NCBI GenBank assembly: GCA_022113835.1
Contig: JAILWY010000023.1
Location: 5,642,001-5,706,000 of the forward strand
Direction of reading: 5' to 3'
Length of the DNA stretch: 64,000 bases
DNA from: Atopsyche davidsoni
Taxonomy: Eukaryota > Arthropoda > Insecta > Trichoptera > Hydrobiosidae
The notes under the pieces are model-generated. The model did no database searches. It was not told where the DNA came from and saw only the letters and a program-made list of their open reading frames with translations. This document shows, in pieces, positions 22,005-34,590 of the stretch (position 1 is the stretch's first letter; the number at the start of each line of letters is the position of its first letter). The translations under genes were made by a program, and so were the position numbers.

Positions 22005-23083
22005 TAGAATAATTTTTACATTTCTTCCTCATTAATCGTGTTGATATTTATTTAAAAAAAAAAATACAAAATAACTTGGAGTTTCCAAGAGCGTGAAACA
22101 ATTCACGTGCATCATCACAAACGAAAACCGTAGACAGATTTAATTTCCCGTATCATTTAAATCTTCCAGTCAGTTTGTCCGCGGCGGGCCTGGCAGCCGC
22201 TAAAGAGGGCACACCTCATTACGCGTGTCACGCCCCTGAACACATAAGAACCCAAAAGAACACGCTATTAGAACACACACGCCCAGAGGGCATGCTATTA
22301 GAGCCGCGAGAACACGGCGCGCCGTAATTGAGTCGAGATTCGCGGCGAGCTGAGACAAATTGCAAAGAATAACGAGAAACAAACGTGAAATGTAGTGAAA
22401 AGCTTTTGCAGCCTGTTAAACAGACGATACAGTTGTATGCAGCAATATGGCGAAATATGCTAACAATCCGGTATTATTAAACATCACACCTTGTGGGTAG
22501 GAAATTGTACCGTAATATCATTATTAAAGTATTCATTACTATTTTAACAACCCGAGATTGTATTAATAAAAGATAACGACGCCTTCTATATTAAAATAGT
22601 AAATATATAATGTTACGCTCCTACATTATTTATTTTATGATGCCACTAGCCTTGGCAACAAAGTTTGATTCATTATTAATAATATTTCACGTTGCGCTTT
22701 TTGTCAATACGAAAAATTGATATTACTTTTACACCGTGGATATATTTAGATTGTATCAAATCCTGTACTTTATGAAATATGCGTGAGTTAAAAAAAAACT
22801 GGATTTTAAATTATAAATAATTGTGTTTATTTGACTTTTTAAAAGATAATGAATTATTAACACTTTGTCAAAAATAAGAAAGCTTTACAAACGTGTATTA
22901 TTTAGCTTTCTTCGTTGGTAAGTAAGAATACAATCAACAGATTGATAATCATTGGTATAAAATATTTGGACGTGTAAGTACACAATCTCATCGAAATCTC
23001 GTGCGGACGCCAATATTGCATTAATCTTGGAGACGTTGCGTTGGGAAAGAAGAAATTACCGTATTATTTATTGTCTCTGCAGG
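22005..23083. other. Non-coding stretch with one GC-rich island
   Basis: A GC-rich island spans about 22130-22350, with partial repeats (GCTATTAGA occurs twice around 22264-22300) and the palindromic GGCGCGCC. The 60-residue minus-strand frame across it is repetitive and unlike any protein. The rest is AT-rich with nothing recognised. Confidence 0.4.
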
Positions 23084-23309
23084 AGTGCGGGGCCGAGGTG
23101 GCTGGAGAGAAACGCAGTTCTGGGATCCCGAGGCCCGGGTTCGACCCCTGCTGGGTTCTGTAATTAACCCGCGGGTTCATCACACCTGAACGGTTTTATA
23201 GAACCACTTCGTACTTCTTTGAGGATATTGAACGAAGACAGTGGCTCGTGTCTACGAATATGTGTTACATCAAAACCACGAGTACCGTGATGTACTTAAG
23301 AAAAAAAAG
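23084..23309 (+). mobile_element. tRNA-derived SINE
   Basis: A short retroposon with an RNA polymerase III internal promoter. The A box GGCCGAGGTGG is at 23091-23101 (like the tRNA-Leu/Ser TGGCCGAGTGG). The B box GGTTCGACCCC, matching the consensus GGTTCGANNCC, is at 23138-23148. The 47-bp spacing is tRNA-like. A unique body follows, with a short A-rich end near 23300-23308. The tRNA part does not fold as a complete cloverleaf by eye. Exact ends and target duplication are not resolved, so the boundaries are approximate. Confidence 0.78.
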
Positions 23310-24678
23310 CTACAACATTTTTTTCCTATAAAAAAAGGTTTGCGTTGCAATATTATTAGAATCAATTTCAAGTGATAAAGTAATAAACAAAACCTGATCT
23401 GAGTATCTAATCGTATCATTAAAGAGCTCACTGAGGAAATATATATTGTATTGAGATAATAGATGAAATGAATTTTTCAAAGAATCTCTTTTTATTCACA
23501 AAGAATATTTTCAAAGACGAAAGAATTCTTAAATAGTTGTATATACGAAATAAACGTTTATAATTTATAGCCGTGCAGCTATCCTAGCTTAAACTGTATC
23601 ACTTTGGATTTAATAACAAAGGTAGAATAATAAAAAAAAATGTAACAATGGAGGTGTCCGGATCATTTAAGTATTTAGAAGAACTTATCAAACGGTCCGA
23701 TTCAGGGTTTTTTATACCCTCGCGCCTCTCTCGGTATTTTCGGATCTAAAAGGGATGTTATCTGATCTCACTAATTGATATTAATAGAATGTGCAATGAT
23801 TTACAACACCCCTTAGAACTACTAGGGCTAAATAAAAATTTAATTTAATTAATTATATATTAAACGATAAACTGTTTAAAAACTTGTTAAATAATATATT
23901 TAAATTAATATTTTAAATTAACATCTCATAATTAGTAAAGCAACAATAAATTAACGTTCTACATTGAAATGTGTTTTTACTATTCAATTTAGAATATAAA
24001 GTTTGATCAAATTTACTAATTTAAAATAAAAGTTTTTTGTTATAATTGTAAAGTATTGGTTGAAGAGTAACAACGTGATTAACGGTGAGAATCGAATATT
24101 AGTTTGAGAATCACATTCGAAGTTCTGAATGAGTTAATCCATTAAACTTTAAATGTAACAGTCACCTCTCACAAAGGAAACCTTTTTCGGTAAACAGGCC
24201 TTGATTTAATTGTGGAGCGGATCACATTTGAATACCAAAGGGATCGGCTGAACAACAAGACAACGAAAGGACAAAAACAAATGGCCACGTTAAAAATTAT
24301 TCTCCGTGAATTCCCCCCGATGCGCAGCTAACTTCACAGGATAAATATCCTTAAAAAATAAATCACACGTAATGACCACACCTTTATAATTAATTTTTAT
24401 CACACATCGTGAGTCTTAAAAATAATAAACGAATGACTTGCAATTACGTTAATATAATACCACATTTTATGGAATAATTCAATGTATTTTTTAACATTAT
24501 CTGTTGCGAATACAAATATATTAATTTAAATTAAATATAAAATATGTGTTTAGAACTTTTTTATGGGAGACAAGTTGCGTTTTATGTTCTGTTAATAAAA
24601 AACATAAATGTTTTTAAAGTATTATATAAATAAGAAATTCAATATTTTTGACAGAGAGTACTTGGTGGAATTCCATTT
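23310..24678. other. AT-rich stretch
   Basis: Presumed intron. Weak GC-richer patches occur at about 23640-23760 and 24170-24330. No gene, repeat ends or structured motif was recognised. Confidence 0.45.
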
Positions 24679-24865
24679 TAATATTTTTTAATAAAATACT
24701 TGAGTGATTTTCCACATTTTTGTTTTTATTAGCGACCAGTTTCGCCAACCTTTCACGTTGGCATTATCAACTATTACTATTACTCTGTTTGATAATGCCA
24801 ACGTGAAAGGTTGGCGAAACCGGTCACTAATAAAATCATTCAAGTATTTTATTCAAAAATATTAT
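24679..24865. mobile_element. Fold-back repeat with paired hammerhead-like motifs
   Basis: Two copies of one unit lie head to head: minus strand 24679-24770 and plus strand 24787-24865, the latter lacking about 14 bases. Each unit reads TTGATAATGCCAACGTGAAA, then GGTTGGCGAAAC(C/T)GGTC, an A-rich stretch and CAAGTATTTTATT. GCCAAC/GTTGGC forms a 6-bp stem followed by GAAA, as in helix II and the downstream core strand of hammerhead ribozymes. Such motifs occur in terminal repeats of Penelope-like elements. The upstream core is TTGATAA rather than CTGATGA, so catalysis is doubtful. A third copy is at 48829-48920. Confidence 0.7.
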
Positions 24866-25220
24866 TATACAAATGTTTAAAAAAAAAAAGTAGTTATAGT
24901 TCATATATAAAAATAGAATATTGTTTAATTTTTCCAATAATAAATAAAATACACAATAATAAATTGGAAAGTTTATGTTTATCTTCAGTAGGTTTACAGT
25001 TATAGGGGCTCTTTGAACTCTCGAAGTAAATCGCGGTGCACCTGCGAGGGGCGCCGGGGCAGATGCTACACCCCCTACCTTCCCCTCCACCACTGAAAGA
25101 TTTCACCCCTTGGATGTAGAATTATTCCCTTATTAATGTTACCCTCGACTCGCCTAATATTTGGAAATGTTTAGGAAAAAGGTAATGTTTTTCGGTAGAT
25201 ACATCAAAATTATATTAAAA

Positions 25221-25646
25221 CTAGAAATGTTGCCCGTCACAGAATGACGTTTTCGGAGGCATTTTGAGTTATTAATGATGTGATTAATAATTTCTAACGC
25301 AATTTCGATAAAAAATTAAATTGGCACTTGTGTCAAGCTGACATAAACTGAAAATTTCTAAGAAGCATCAAAATTTGTTTTTTTGTAAAAGTTCTAAATT
25401 TGAAATTCTCGCGGTGAACAGTAAAATCCTATAATTCGTACATATTGAAACTCGCTAAAGCATATTTTACAGTTTTATTAAATTAGTTTATGAATGAAAA
25501 TATTATCCTATCGTCTTGAAATTCGGCACATAGCTGCGAAAAAACTTATTGAACTTACATGCAAAAAATCAGCGTTGTATCTTTTAAGATATTCTATAGA
25601 GAACCAAAAAATGAAACATACACACAATGGATATTATTATAGTAGA
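25221..25646 (-). mobile_element. Helitron B, short non-autonomous copy of the Helitron A family
   Basis: A 426-bp minus-strand copy. It starts TCTACTATAATAATATCC at 25646 (preceded by A) and ends CTAG at 25224-25221 (followed by T). The terminal hairpin CGTCA-TTCTG-TGACG lies 10 bases before CTAG (25249-25235), as in Helitron A. About 400 bp of the 5' part aligns with Helitron A (2399-2800). The rest of A, including its coding relics, is missing, so B joins the 5' region directly to the 3' terminus. It has no coding capacity. Confidence 0.88.
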
Positions 25647-28600
25647 TAATCAATATACAGAATCTTTAAAACCGATACGAGGATTTTTAAATTACATCTA
25701 AATATATAATATTTTTTGTATAAAGACAGAAGTTCTATAGACAAATAAGTACTGTAAGGAAGTTAGGATAAATGTTATCATATTAAACTATCCGTAAAAT
25801 CATACTAACAAATATGAATGTTTTGCAATATTTTGTACACAAATAATACTATTCAAAATCGAAACTCCGTTAATCAGCATCTTTGCTAACAAAAAATTAT
25901 TATGATCATTTGGAAAAACTTAAAATAAAATAATCATTTTAAGTGTCGAAGCGATACTTAAATTATAAAAATAATTGATAAAATGAGCAAATCAATTTTT
26001 TTAACATATTATTACAAATATGGATGTACAGATGGGTTTTTCAGGTGAATAAATTTTACAGCAATTTTCCGCCAAGTAAAACAAATTAAAAACATAATTT
26101 CCCATGGCGTTATGGATTAGTACTTTTATGAGTTTTCTCATAAAATATACTGAAAAAGACACGTTGGCCGCTGAGAAGTAATTAAATGAAATATTTTCTC
26201 TAATTAAACGAGTAAAAAAACTTGGGAGCCGGCTGAGAAAATACTGACTTTCTTTAAACTTACGCGTGTAGATCTTCAGGGAAGGTAAATCATAGTTATT
26301 TTTATTATTAAAATTAACATAAATATATAAAGTAGTCGTATTATATGGACGTCATTCAAAATTATAATAAATCGATATTTTTTTAAATAATAGTTGCAAA
26401 ACTTTAGTTATAGATAAGTATCCAGTATATTCCAGAAGAACATTATTTTTGTGAAAACAATACAACAAAAATAAAAATAAAATGTAAAAAAAGTAAAACC
26501 TTTGCTGGCAGTCTCACATACTGATAACTTCTACCATTATATAAAAATATATCATACAAAAATACAGGGACAATTTGAAACTACAAATTTAATGGCACCC
26601 GTAGTAATGTGACATTTAGTTATATTGCTGCACTGTGAGGTTTTTTATAATGATAATAAAGACAAATACACCATTAATTCTATAGTTAAAATAAAATTAT
26701 AATATCTTCATAAGTAAATAATCACAAAACTTCTCATCAGGATTTTTAATCGTTCCTTTGGTGTGACCGTGCTGCAAATATGCATACAAAAGATCAATGA
26801 AGATCAATATTCATTATTCAGAAATAAACAAACACGCGGTCACGTGCAGTCCCTGGCCAGAAAAGCGGGGGGGGGGGGGGAGGGGTTGTTAATTAAAATC
26901 ATATTAATTTGAACCACCCCTACCCTGCAGCCACGTACCCCCTCAGTTTGGTAGATAGCGGGTGAATGTAGGTTTGAATCTGCAAATATGCGGGGACTAG
27001 GGAGATCTATAAAACTATTTGCTGATATTCAATACTTGAAAAAAAACTAATTAAAATTACGGATATACCTTTTTTATAATTGATGATAACTACTAGTGAT
27101 TATTAGATTTATATAAACACCAATTTAAGGTTTTAAAATATGTAAGAAGTATTGGGAAAAATTTAAGTTGCAACTTTCAGGAAATTTTAGTCTTTATATG
27201 TATTGTATAAATATATTTCAAAAATTAATTGCATAAATAACAAACCAGTGTATGTAAAAATATATTACAAAAGTAGATAATTATTTGTATGCAAGTTTAC
27301 ACGTTAAAAAATTGCTATGACAACAGGAGAAAGTGTAATAAATAAAAAATTAAATATAAATAAAAAGGTTGATTTAACTTAATACAGATAATAAAATCAC
27401 ACAATAATTATCATCAGTTATGGAGAGCCTAGTTAATTTTTTAAATTGTAAATTATAGAATATTATAAAAATTAAAAGCACACTAAACTAATTGATTGAC
27501 AATTACAAAATAATAAACACAGTGTGATTTTAGAATAAAATATTACAAATGTTAATAATAACTTATGTGTGTTCAAAGTCATCCCCTTTATCAAAGGGTT
27601 GGCTTATAAGAAGGGATTACAAAGATCTCTGTTTGAATTGAATATATTAATAAAGCTTGCTTTTAAGTTAGATTAAACTTTCGAACTTATTTGTATTTGC
27701 ACTAGAAATACAAAGTTCACACTTTATTTCTAAATAATTCTTATCTCCGACTCGTTCATAACCTGATATTAATTTAAAAAAACTAATCTGGGATATACTG
27801 TAATATCTGATATAAATATGAACGTTGTCGTATACGATAAAGGTAATAATAATAACAACATCGCATTGAATTACTAATGCTTAAAATTAATGATTAATTT
27901 TTTTGCCTTAGTTTTGGAAAAATATTTTATTTCATTCAATATCGACAACTCTGTAGAGTGAAGAATTATTTGTTCGATCTTTTTTGCAAATTGAATTATA
28001 AAGAAATTTATACGAAAAAACTTTTCATAATGTTATTATGATAAAGTTAGCGTTTTTAAAGTAGTCATTTAAATTCCACCGAATCATCTTATTTCAGTCG
28101 CCCTACTGAGGGGAAGAAAACATGTCATAAACACATTTATATACGAACATATTTTTATACAAGTCCATTTACGAAGATTAATGTAACTATAGCACAGGGT
28201 ACCTTCATATCTACCTATCAAAATGATTAAATATTTGAATATATGAAAATTAATTTACACACAAAAACTAATAATATTTATTTTGTTAAAAGTGGAAACG
28301 GAGAAACTATATTAAGTAGGTTTTTCCGTAAAGTTTATCTGAATACTTGTGCAAATAGCTCTGGTAAGTACAATAATAAATTCAAAATAATATCTTTGGT
28401 CGCCCCAAAAAAAATAAAAGAAAGAGTTTTCCATATGCTTACACTTTTTCTTGCAAAATGTTTTTCTTGGTTCTGAAATATACTGAAAAAGTGTACTTTC
28501 TATTTAATAGACTTATACTCTAAAAGGATTTTAATGTTAAAAGTTTGAATCTTATAATACTGAATCCTATTCCAATTCCTTGTTATAAATGAATTTTTAT

Positions 28601-30779
28601 AATGTTTAAGCACCAGTACGAGAATTCACATGTTATGTGTTATTTGATATTTAAATGAATAGCCTTGAAATATGCTTTTACTTATGACAATATATTTTTT
28701 GCGTTACAACATTTCTCATTTTTAATTCTAATAATATGACATTTCAATCGTTCTAATAAGAATCCTTGTTATTAATATCAAATTAAACGTACTTCACATA
28801 TAAAAAACCATTTTAATACATGGAAATGTAAACCTGAATATAAATACTGTTCATAAACATGTAAACATTATTTTGTAATACTACTCCTTTATAGTTTTTT
28901 ATTAAAAAAAACATGCGATTTTGTAAAAATAAAAATTAAGACCTCTTTAAAATAGAGTAAAAAATAAATTGAACTTTATTATTGGTAAAAATAAAATTAT
29001 CAAAATATTTGGTATCCGAGTGGAAATTCCCAAATTTTTTTACAGTATCATAACCATAAATTTCATTCGCGCATCCTAGAATACATAAAAAGAAAACTTT
29101 ATGTAGGTGCATAAGCCTGCATCCCAGAATGACAATAAGGGATTCTCTTAAAGCAGGGGTGATCTCCGACCCTCCATCTCGCCCCAGGTCTGGCGTCCTA
29201 ATCAAACCCGAGCAACCCTCAGTGTTTAATATCTATTAGCTAGTGTTTTTCTGTCTCACTAGCTTGCCGTGGGGAGAGCTCTGCAATAAAACACGAGGAG
29301 CATATTAAAATATTTAAGAATCATAAATTATACTATTATGATACTGCTACATTTCGTGATATATATTTTTATAAATAAACCAAAAAAGCGTTGATTTGGT
29401 AATTATTATTCATATGAATCAGCGTTGTGGCAATAAATGAGAATTTTGTAGTGTTAATTGATTACATTTATGGGAATTATTTACTGTCAAAAGATATATA
29501 GATTAACAAAAATAAAAAGGATTTCATTTCAAAGGGTCAATTTTTTTAATAACCTTCTTAGCGTTTCCTGGTCAATGCTTTTAAAGTTTGATTAAGCTCT
29601 TAACTAAAAAACACCAAACTAGCGAATTGAATGATACAATATATTTTCTTGCCTCCTTATTTATTTCAAAATAAATATCATTGAGTTAATTAAATGCAAT
29701 AAAATTTATGTAGACATTAAGTTGCGAAATAGTCTTCTAGACAACTTTCAGAAACTTGCAATGGAAGTCTTGAAACAACATTATTTGTCATTTAATTATA
29801 TGTGGAGGATGAGTATTATTAGATGCTTATGAATATTATATACAAAAAAATATTTTATTTTCTTTTTGAAATCAGAAAAAATATATTCATTTACAATTTT
29901 TAATGTTGATTAATTTAATAAAACTGTTAATTTAATGACATCAACATACTTTGCACGTTATTCCATGGACGGGGGATTGTTTCTGATATCGGGTCAAAAT
30001 AATGAGGTAGGATTCTTAAAGTTAAATTACTTGGGGTGGGAGGAATGTGCTCTCTACAAACGTTGCTTGTAAACACCAGCCCTTCAAAGTGTGGCGTCAT
30101 CGCGGGAATCATCTAAGCAGAGGGGATGGGAAGTGAAAAATTGATATTCATCTCGCGTCAAATTAAAAGTGTCCCCTTAAAAACATTAAATCATTACTGT
30201 CTTCTGTTGGGCTTACAATTTTTAGAATAAAACGTCAATTTAAACGTACTAAAAATAATTTCGCCAAATCAAGATACAATCTAAAAGTAATTCTGGTGAA
30301 CGTGTATCGTTATTAAAAATTATTTATTATAGTATATAAAAATATAAGTAAGAATTTCATATAAATGACCGAGTACATTTTTTTAGTTTTTTACTATATT
30401 TATGTTCATCTTTTTTGTGAGTTTTTATACCATTTAATTCGTAGTTACTAAAAGTAGCTTATTTTTTTATTTAATATAAATATAAGAAATCTACAAGCTT
30501 CACTAAAGATGATCATATGTAAGAAAAATAACAGAAAGTTTTCAGTTTGAGCTTTGCGGAATATTCTAATTATTCAACTTATTCAGAGGATGCATAAAGA
30601 AATATTTTTAGCTGTAAGTTTTAACAGATTTAAAAACAAAATTTTATATCACTGGAAGGGTAAAAAAACAATATATTTCTTGTACTAAGTAATCGTTACT
30701 TATTATGAAAACAATTATTTTTATATAAAATATTTAAACCAAAATTGCAAACCCCATGGAGTCATATCTATTTGAATTG
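25647..30779. other. Long AT-rich stretch
   Basis: The most AT-rich part of the window. Minor GC-richer patches lie at about 26840-27000 (next to the G tract), 29100-29290 and 29950-30120. The longest open frames are 60-90 residues, low in complexity and without family features. No gene or bounded repeat seen. Confidence 0.45.
26867..26885 (+). repeat. Poly-G tract with G-quadruplex potential
   Basis: Fourteen G (26867-26880), one A, then four G. This is rare in such AT-rich DNA and can form a G-quadruplex in the plus strand. Homopolymer length is also a common sequencing or assembly error. Confidence 0.85.
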
Positions 30780-33700
30780 TCTCAATTACTCACTCCATCG
30801 AGGGTGCAAAGGGTGTCTTATAATAAGGGGGGATGGTGCAGGAGCGTATAATGCTGTTCGGCTGCGAGGGTAGTTTGTAGTTTGTCCACTCTCGCCCTCC
30901 CGACCTTGCCCTCCGACATTCCTACTTTCGCTTTCGCGATTCGCAATTTCAGACAGTAACGAAAGCCACGGTGCTAATTTACAGTTGCCGGCTTGAACTG
31001 CGGGCTAAGTTATTGACTGGAAGAATGTCGGCTGACGGATGCCATAAATACTTGCACAGAGTTCTGTGTAAACTTTTGGATTCATCAACCAAACTTACTC
31101 GCACCATCGTAGATTTAATAACTTCAATATTTCTTGAGGGTCAAATAGTATACTTAAAAAAACACTTTACAAATGTTATACTGTGAAGTTATTTCTGTTA
31201 AAAAATATATATATATTATAAGTTGAACCGTGCCGCAAATAGAAAATTCTATTACTTTCATTATTAAACATAGCTAATTGCAAAGTTAATTTTTACAGTC
31301 CTGGCTTATTCGCAGTCACAATCGTTGAATTTTATCTCACACTACAGTAAAATATAATTGCATAGAATATCAATTAAAACGGATTGTATTAACATACGCG
31401 AAATTCTCCATATCACTAAATTAGAAGTCGTAATCCTGAAATAATCGCTTCGCTAATTTTAACGACCCTCGACCCCCGCGCGGGGGCGGCCACAGTTACT
31501 GTATCGGGCTTGGTTTTAAGGGTATAAAATTTAATTTAAACCTGCGGGAGGGGTGTAACTTACTTAAAATGGCGGCTAACGACAGATGCTGGGTGGCTGG
31601 TGTCGCGTGCCTTATTCTCCGAGATTATCTCAGAGGCGTAGAATGGTGTCACGGAAGAGTAGTCGTAGATTCAGAATTGTGAAATTCAAGAATAAATATT
31701 TGTAGCTATAATAATATTCATCTGTATTTAAGCTTCTCAGATGCATGAAAGTACTAAAATATATTGTTTTTTAAATTTAAAGCGATTGTTAAAGAAAATG
31801 CTTTTTGGGTTTAATATGTATCACTTGTAACTATTTTTCAATGGAAAAAAATACATAGGCATTTAAACACTGAATTAATACATTTATTTAATTACTCATT
31901 TTTTATTTCTTTACTAGACACTTTTTGTAATAAAACTTAGGGTTTTTACGTTAATCAATAATTAATACTAACAATTAGAAGCAATAATGAATACAAGAGC
32001 ATGTACAAAATGCTGTTTATTTATCGAAAGTCTTATTTTTGTTTGATGTTCATGGAAAACAAGCTGTTCATCAAATTCTTAAGGATTTGTTTCGATTATA
32101 ATTACGCGTTTATTTTTAATTAATCTTTCGTCTATGAAAATGACAATAAGGATTTTAAGATAAAAAGCGGATCTGAGTGTTGGAAATATATGAAATTTAT
32201 CATTACAAGTTAGATAGAAGTTTTCTCTTTGTTAAAGATAAGAAGCATTTCGACTAATCCTGAGCAAATTGAACAAATCGTCTTCTTAAATAAAACATTA
32301 AAAAATAGTTTGTTGAAACTTGTTTAGATAACGTACACATATGTGTACATTTGTCGTACGCAGGTAGAGCTTACTTATAAACAAACATTATTTATAAAAA
32401 TATCATGTCAGAAGATATTAAAAACACTCATATAAAACATAGACCATTTGTTGGAATTAACAAATTGGTTAGCTAGGTAGGTAATTTCAAATAAATTCAT
32501 ATTAATACTCAGGATAGTACAATTTTTTTTTTGAATTTGCTTTTAGTTAATCTCGTTTAAAAATCACTACTCTATTGCTTTTACTAACGTCAGAGCTCTG
32601 TGATTCCTCCCCCAGATGCATCGATGCACTCTGGATAACCGGATTTCTCCAATAACTTCGACGCTGCGCTGCTTTACTGGGTGGATCCTGTGTTTTATCA
32701 AAGGTTCCGCCTAATTCGATCACCTCGACGGCGTACGTCCTCTTGCTCTCATTTATGGGATTTTACAAAGTCTCAAATAATCTTCCTTATTTTTTAGGTG
32801 CATATATTATAAGACTTCGCATTTATTGCTTTAAATGCAGGTAACTAATTAATTCTGATTAATGAAATAAGAGAATTAAGACGTTAGCGGCATGAAGCCA
32901 TCACTCGCCGAGCAGGTACTAGCGCCGAGATACACACACGTAGAATTCCACCCACGGGCGCCCTCGGAGTCACCTGCTAATCAGTCTGCCCACGAAGCCT
33001 GACACTGTTACAGCACTCTATAACCCGTTATTATATTTCTGCGTCGCTTTGTACAGCACAGGTGAGATGGCAAAGGTGGAGGAATAAGACATAAGTCACT
33101 TCACATGGAATACGCCTGTCATATGTAGAATATATTGTTCTACCTACAGGTTAGTACAATACCTTTAAATTAATTGGTTAAGAACCCCAAACTAATAATA
33201 TAACTGAGATGTGTAATTAACTTAGAAAATTTACTTTACACTTACAACTTGTAGGGTTAAAGCTAATCTTTCAATTTAATTGGATTTGGAAACACAGTCA
33301 AAACAGCACAGTGTAACTTAAAACAAATAAATTATATTTTTATATTATATAGTTAGTTATTTGCTACTTAATAAACAAAATGAAGCTTATAGTCGTATAA
33401 AAAAAAACTGAATCACTTAATGCCTTGCGGTAACGACTCATCCAATTGTAGATAGATACATAACATTTCATATTGTATTAAGTCACGTTACATAATTATG
33501 AATTGTTATAATTAAGATATCTTTCAAGAAATTCTATTCTTCATAACGTAGCTTTGCGTTGTCAAAAAAAAGTGAGAGAATGTAGTCTGCGGTTTAGTCG
33601 GAGCAGACAGACCTTCTATATAATCGTATCATGGAATTACAAGTCAGCCATATGTCCCCGGAGACGACCTACAAGGCATCAACGCGATATTATTTCTTTA

Positions 33701-34210
33701 TGACCTAGCCTGGCCTGAGATACTAAAGAATTCGGTATATTTTGAGCACATCGTGTCGTGGAAAATAACCTATCACACATTTATTCAGTTATAAAAAAAA
33801 TATGTCTAGAAATTGCTTTTCTAGAATTATTACCGACCTTTATATTTGTTTTTTTAATGCAATTCATATTAAAACAAATAAATATTTTTTGACCAAATAA
33901 AAGTCTCAAAAGTTAAAAAAAAGGAGCTAGTTCACAATCTAGTCACATCATTTTTATATATTCTTCGTTTCTAAGTTCAGCACTTTGAAAGTTGCAAAGG
34001 TTTTTTATTTGGCTTTACATAATGTCTATTCAGAGAACAGGAACAAAAAAAATAACACGTTTTAAACCTGAAAGAGGAATCACGTGGAAGATAATTGGTA
34101 CCAGATTATGGAAAAATGAAAGTGAATGATGCTGAAATATATTACGCTTGCATTGAAGTCCAAAATACATCAACTGGTTGACAAAAAATCAAAGTACGTT
34201 CAAATGATAA
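30780..34210. other. Non-coding stretch with several GC-rich islands
   Basis: Islands at about 30780-30960, 31430-31660 (contains a YY1-type AAAATGGCGGC at 31566-31576), 32580-32760, 32880-33070 and 33590-33730. A 16-bp perfect palindrome GTACACATATGTGTAC lies at 32333-32348. No reading frame resembles a known protein. Confidence 0.4.
31566..31576 (+). promoter_or_regulatory. YY1/Pho-type site
   Basis: AAAATGGCGGC matches the YY1/Pho consensus (AAnATGGCGGC). It lies in a GC-rich island. Inferred from the motif only. Confidence 0.35.
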
Positions 34211-34590
34211 ACAGCCGAGCGAGGTGGCAGCTCGTACAAGTGTTCCTCCCATTACTGGTAATGACGAACAATCCCACAACATCCAAAAATCAAACTACGT
34301 CTAAATGCCCAAAACCCTCATACGCTACGACACAATTGACAACCGAATGGTAACTTGTCGGAGGCGTCATCTTTCGCATTGTTTACTTAGGCTAACCCAT
34401 AAAAAAAAAAAAAAAGGACGTAATTGGCTAATTGAAAATCGGCTGCATGTCGTATATAGCCGGCTTAACAGCCGAGACACGCTTGGGATGGTACTGGCGT
34501 GCACAAGGGGCAGCTCGCGCAAGTGTTCCTCCCATTACTGGTGATATGACGACACTCCCACAACATCCAAAATCAAAAAACCCGTCACGA
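34211..34590 (+). repeat. Diverged direct repeat of an unclassified family
   Basis: Two direct copies, about 34211-34300 and 34469-34590, share ACAGCCGAG, GGCAGCTCG, CAAGTGTTCCTCCCATTACT and ATCCCACAACATCCAAAA-like segments. The second carries about 30 extra bases near its start. Between them is GACACAATTGACAACCGAAT, which recurs at about 52294-52313 with one change. Open frames of 66-79 residues cross the region in several frames, none with stable protein similarity. I see no terminal repeats or target duplication. Confidence 0.55.

Noticed and set aside
22200..22382. 60-residue cysteine-containing minus-strand frame
   Set aside because: Its repetitive peptide simply mirrors short DNA repeats in the island.
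23084..23160. A functional tRNA gene
   Set aside because: A and B boxes are present but the cloverleaf stems do not pair well and a non-tRNA body follows, so it is a SINE head.
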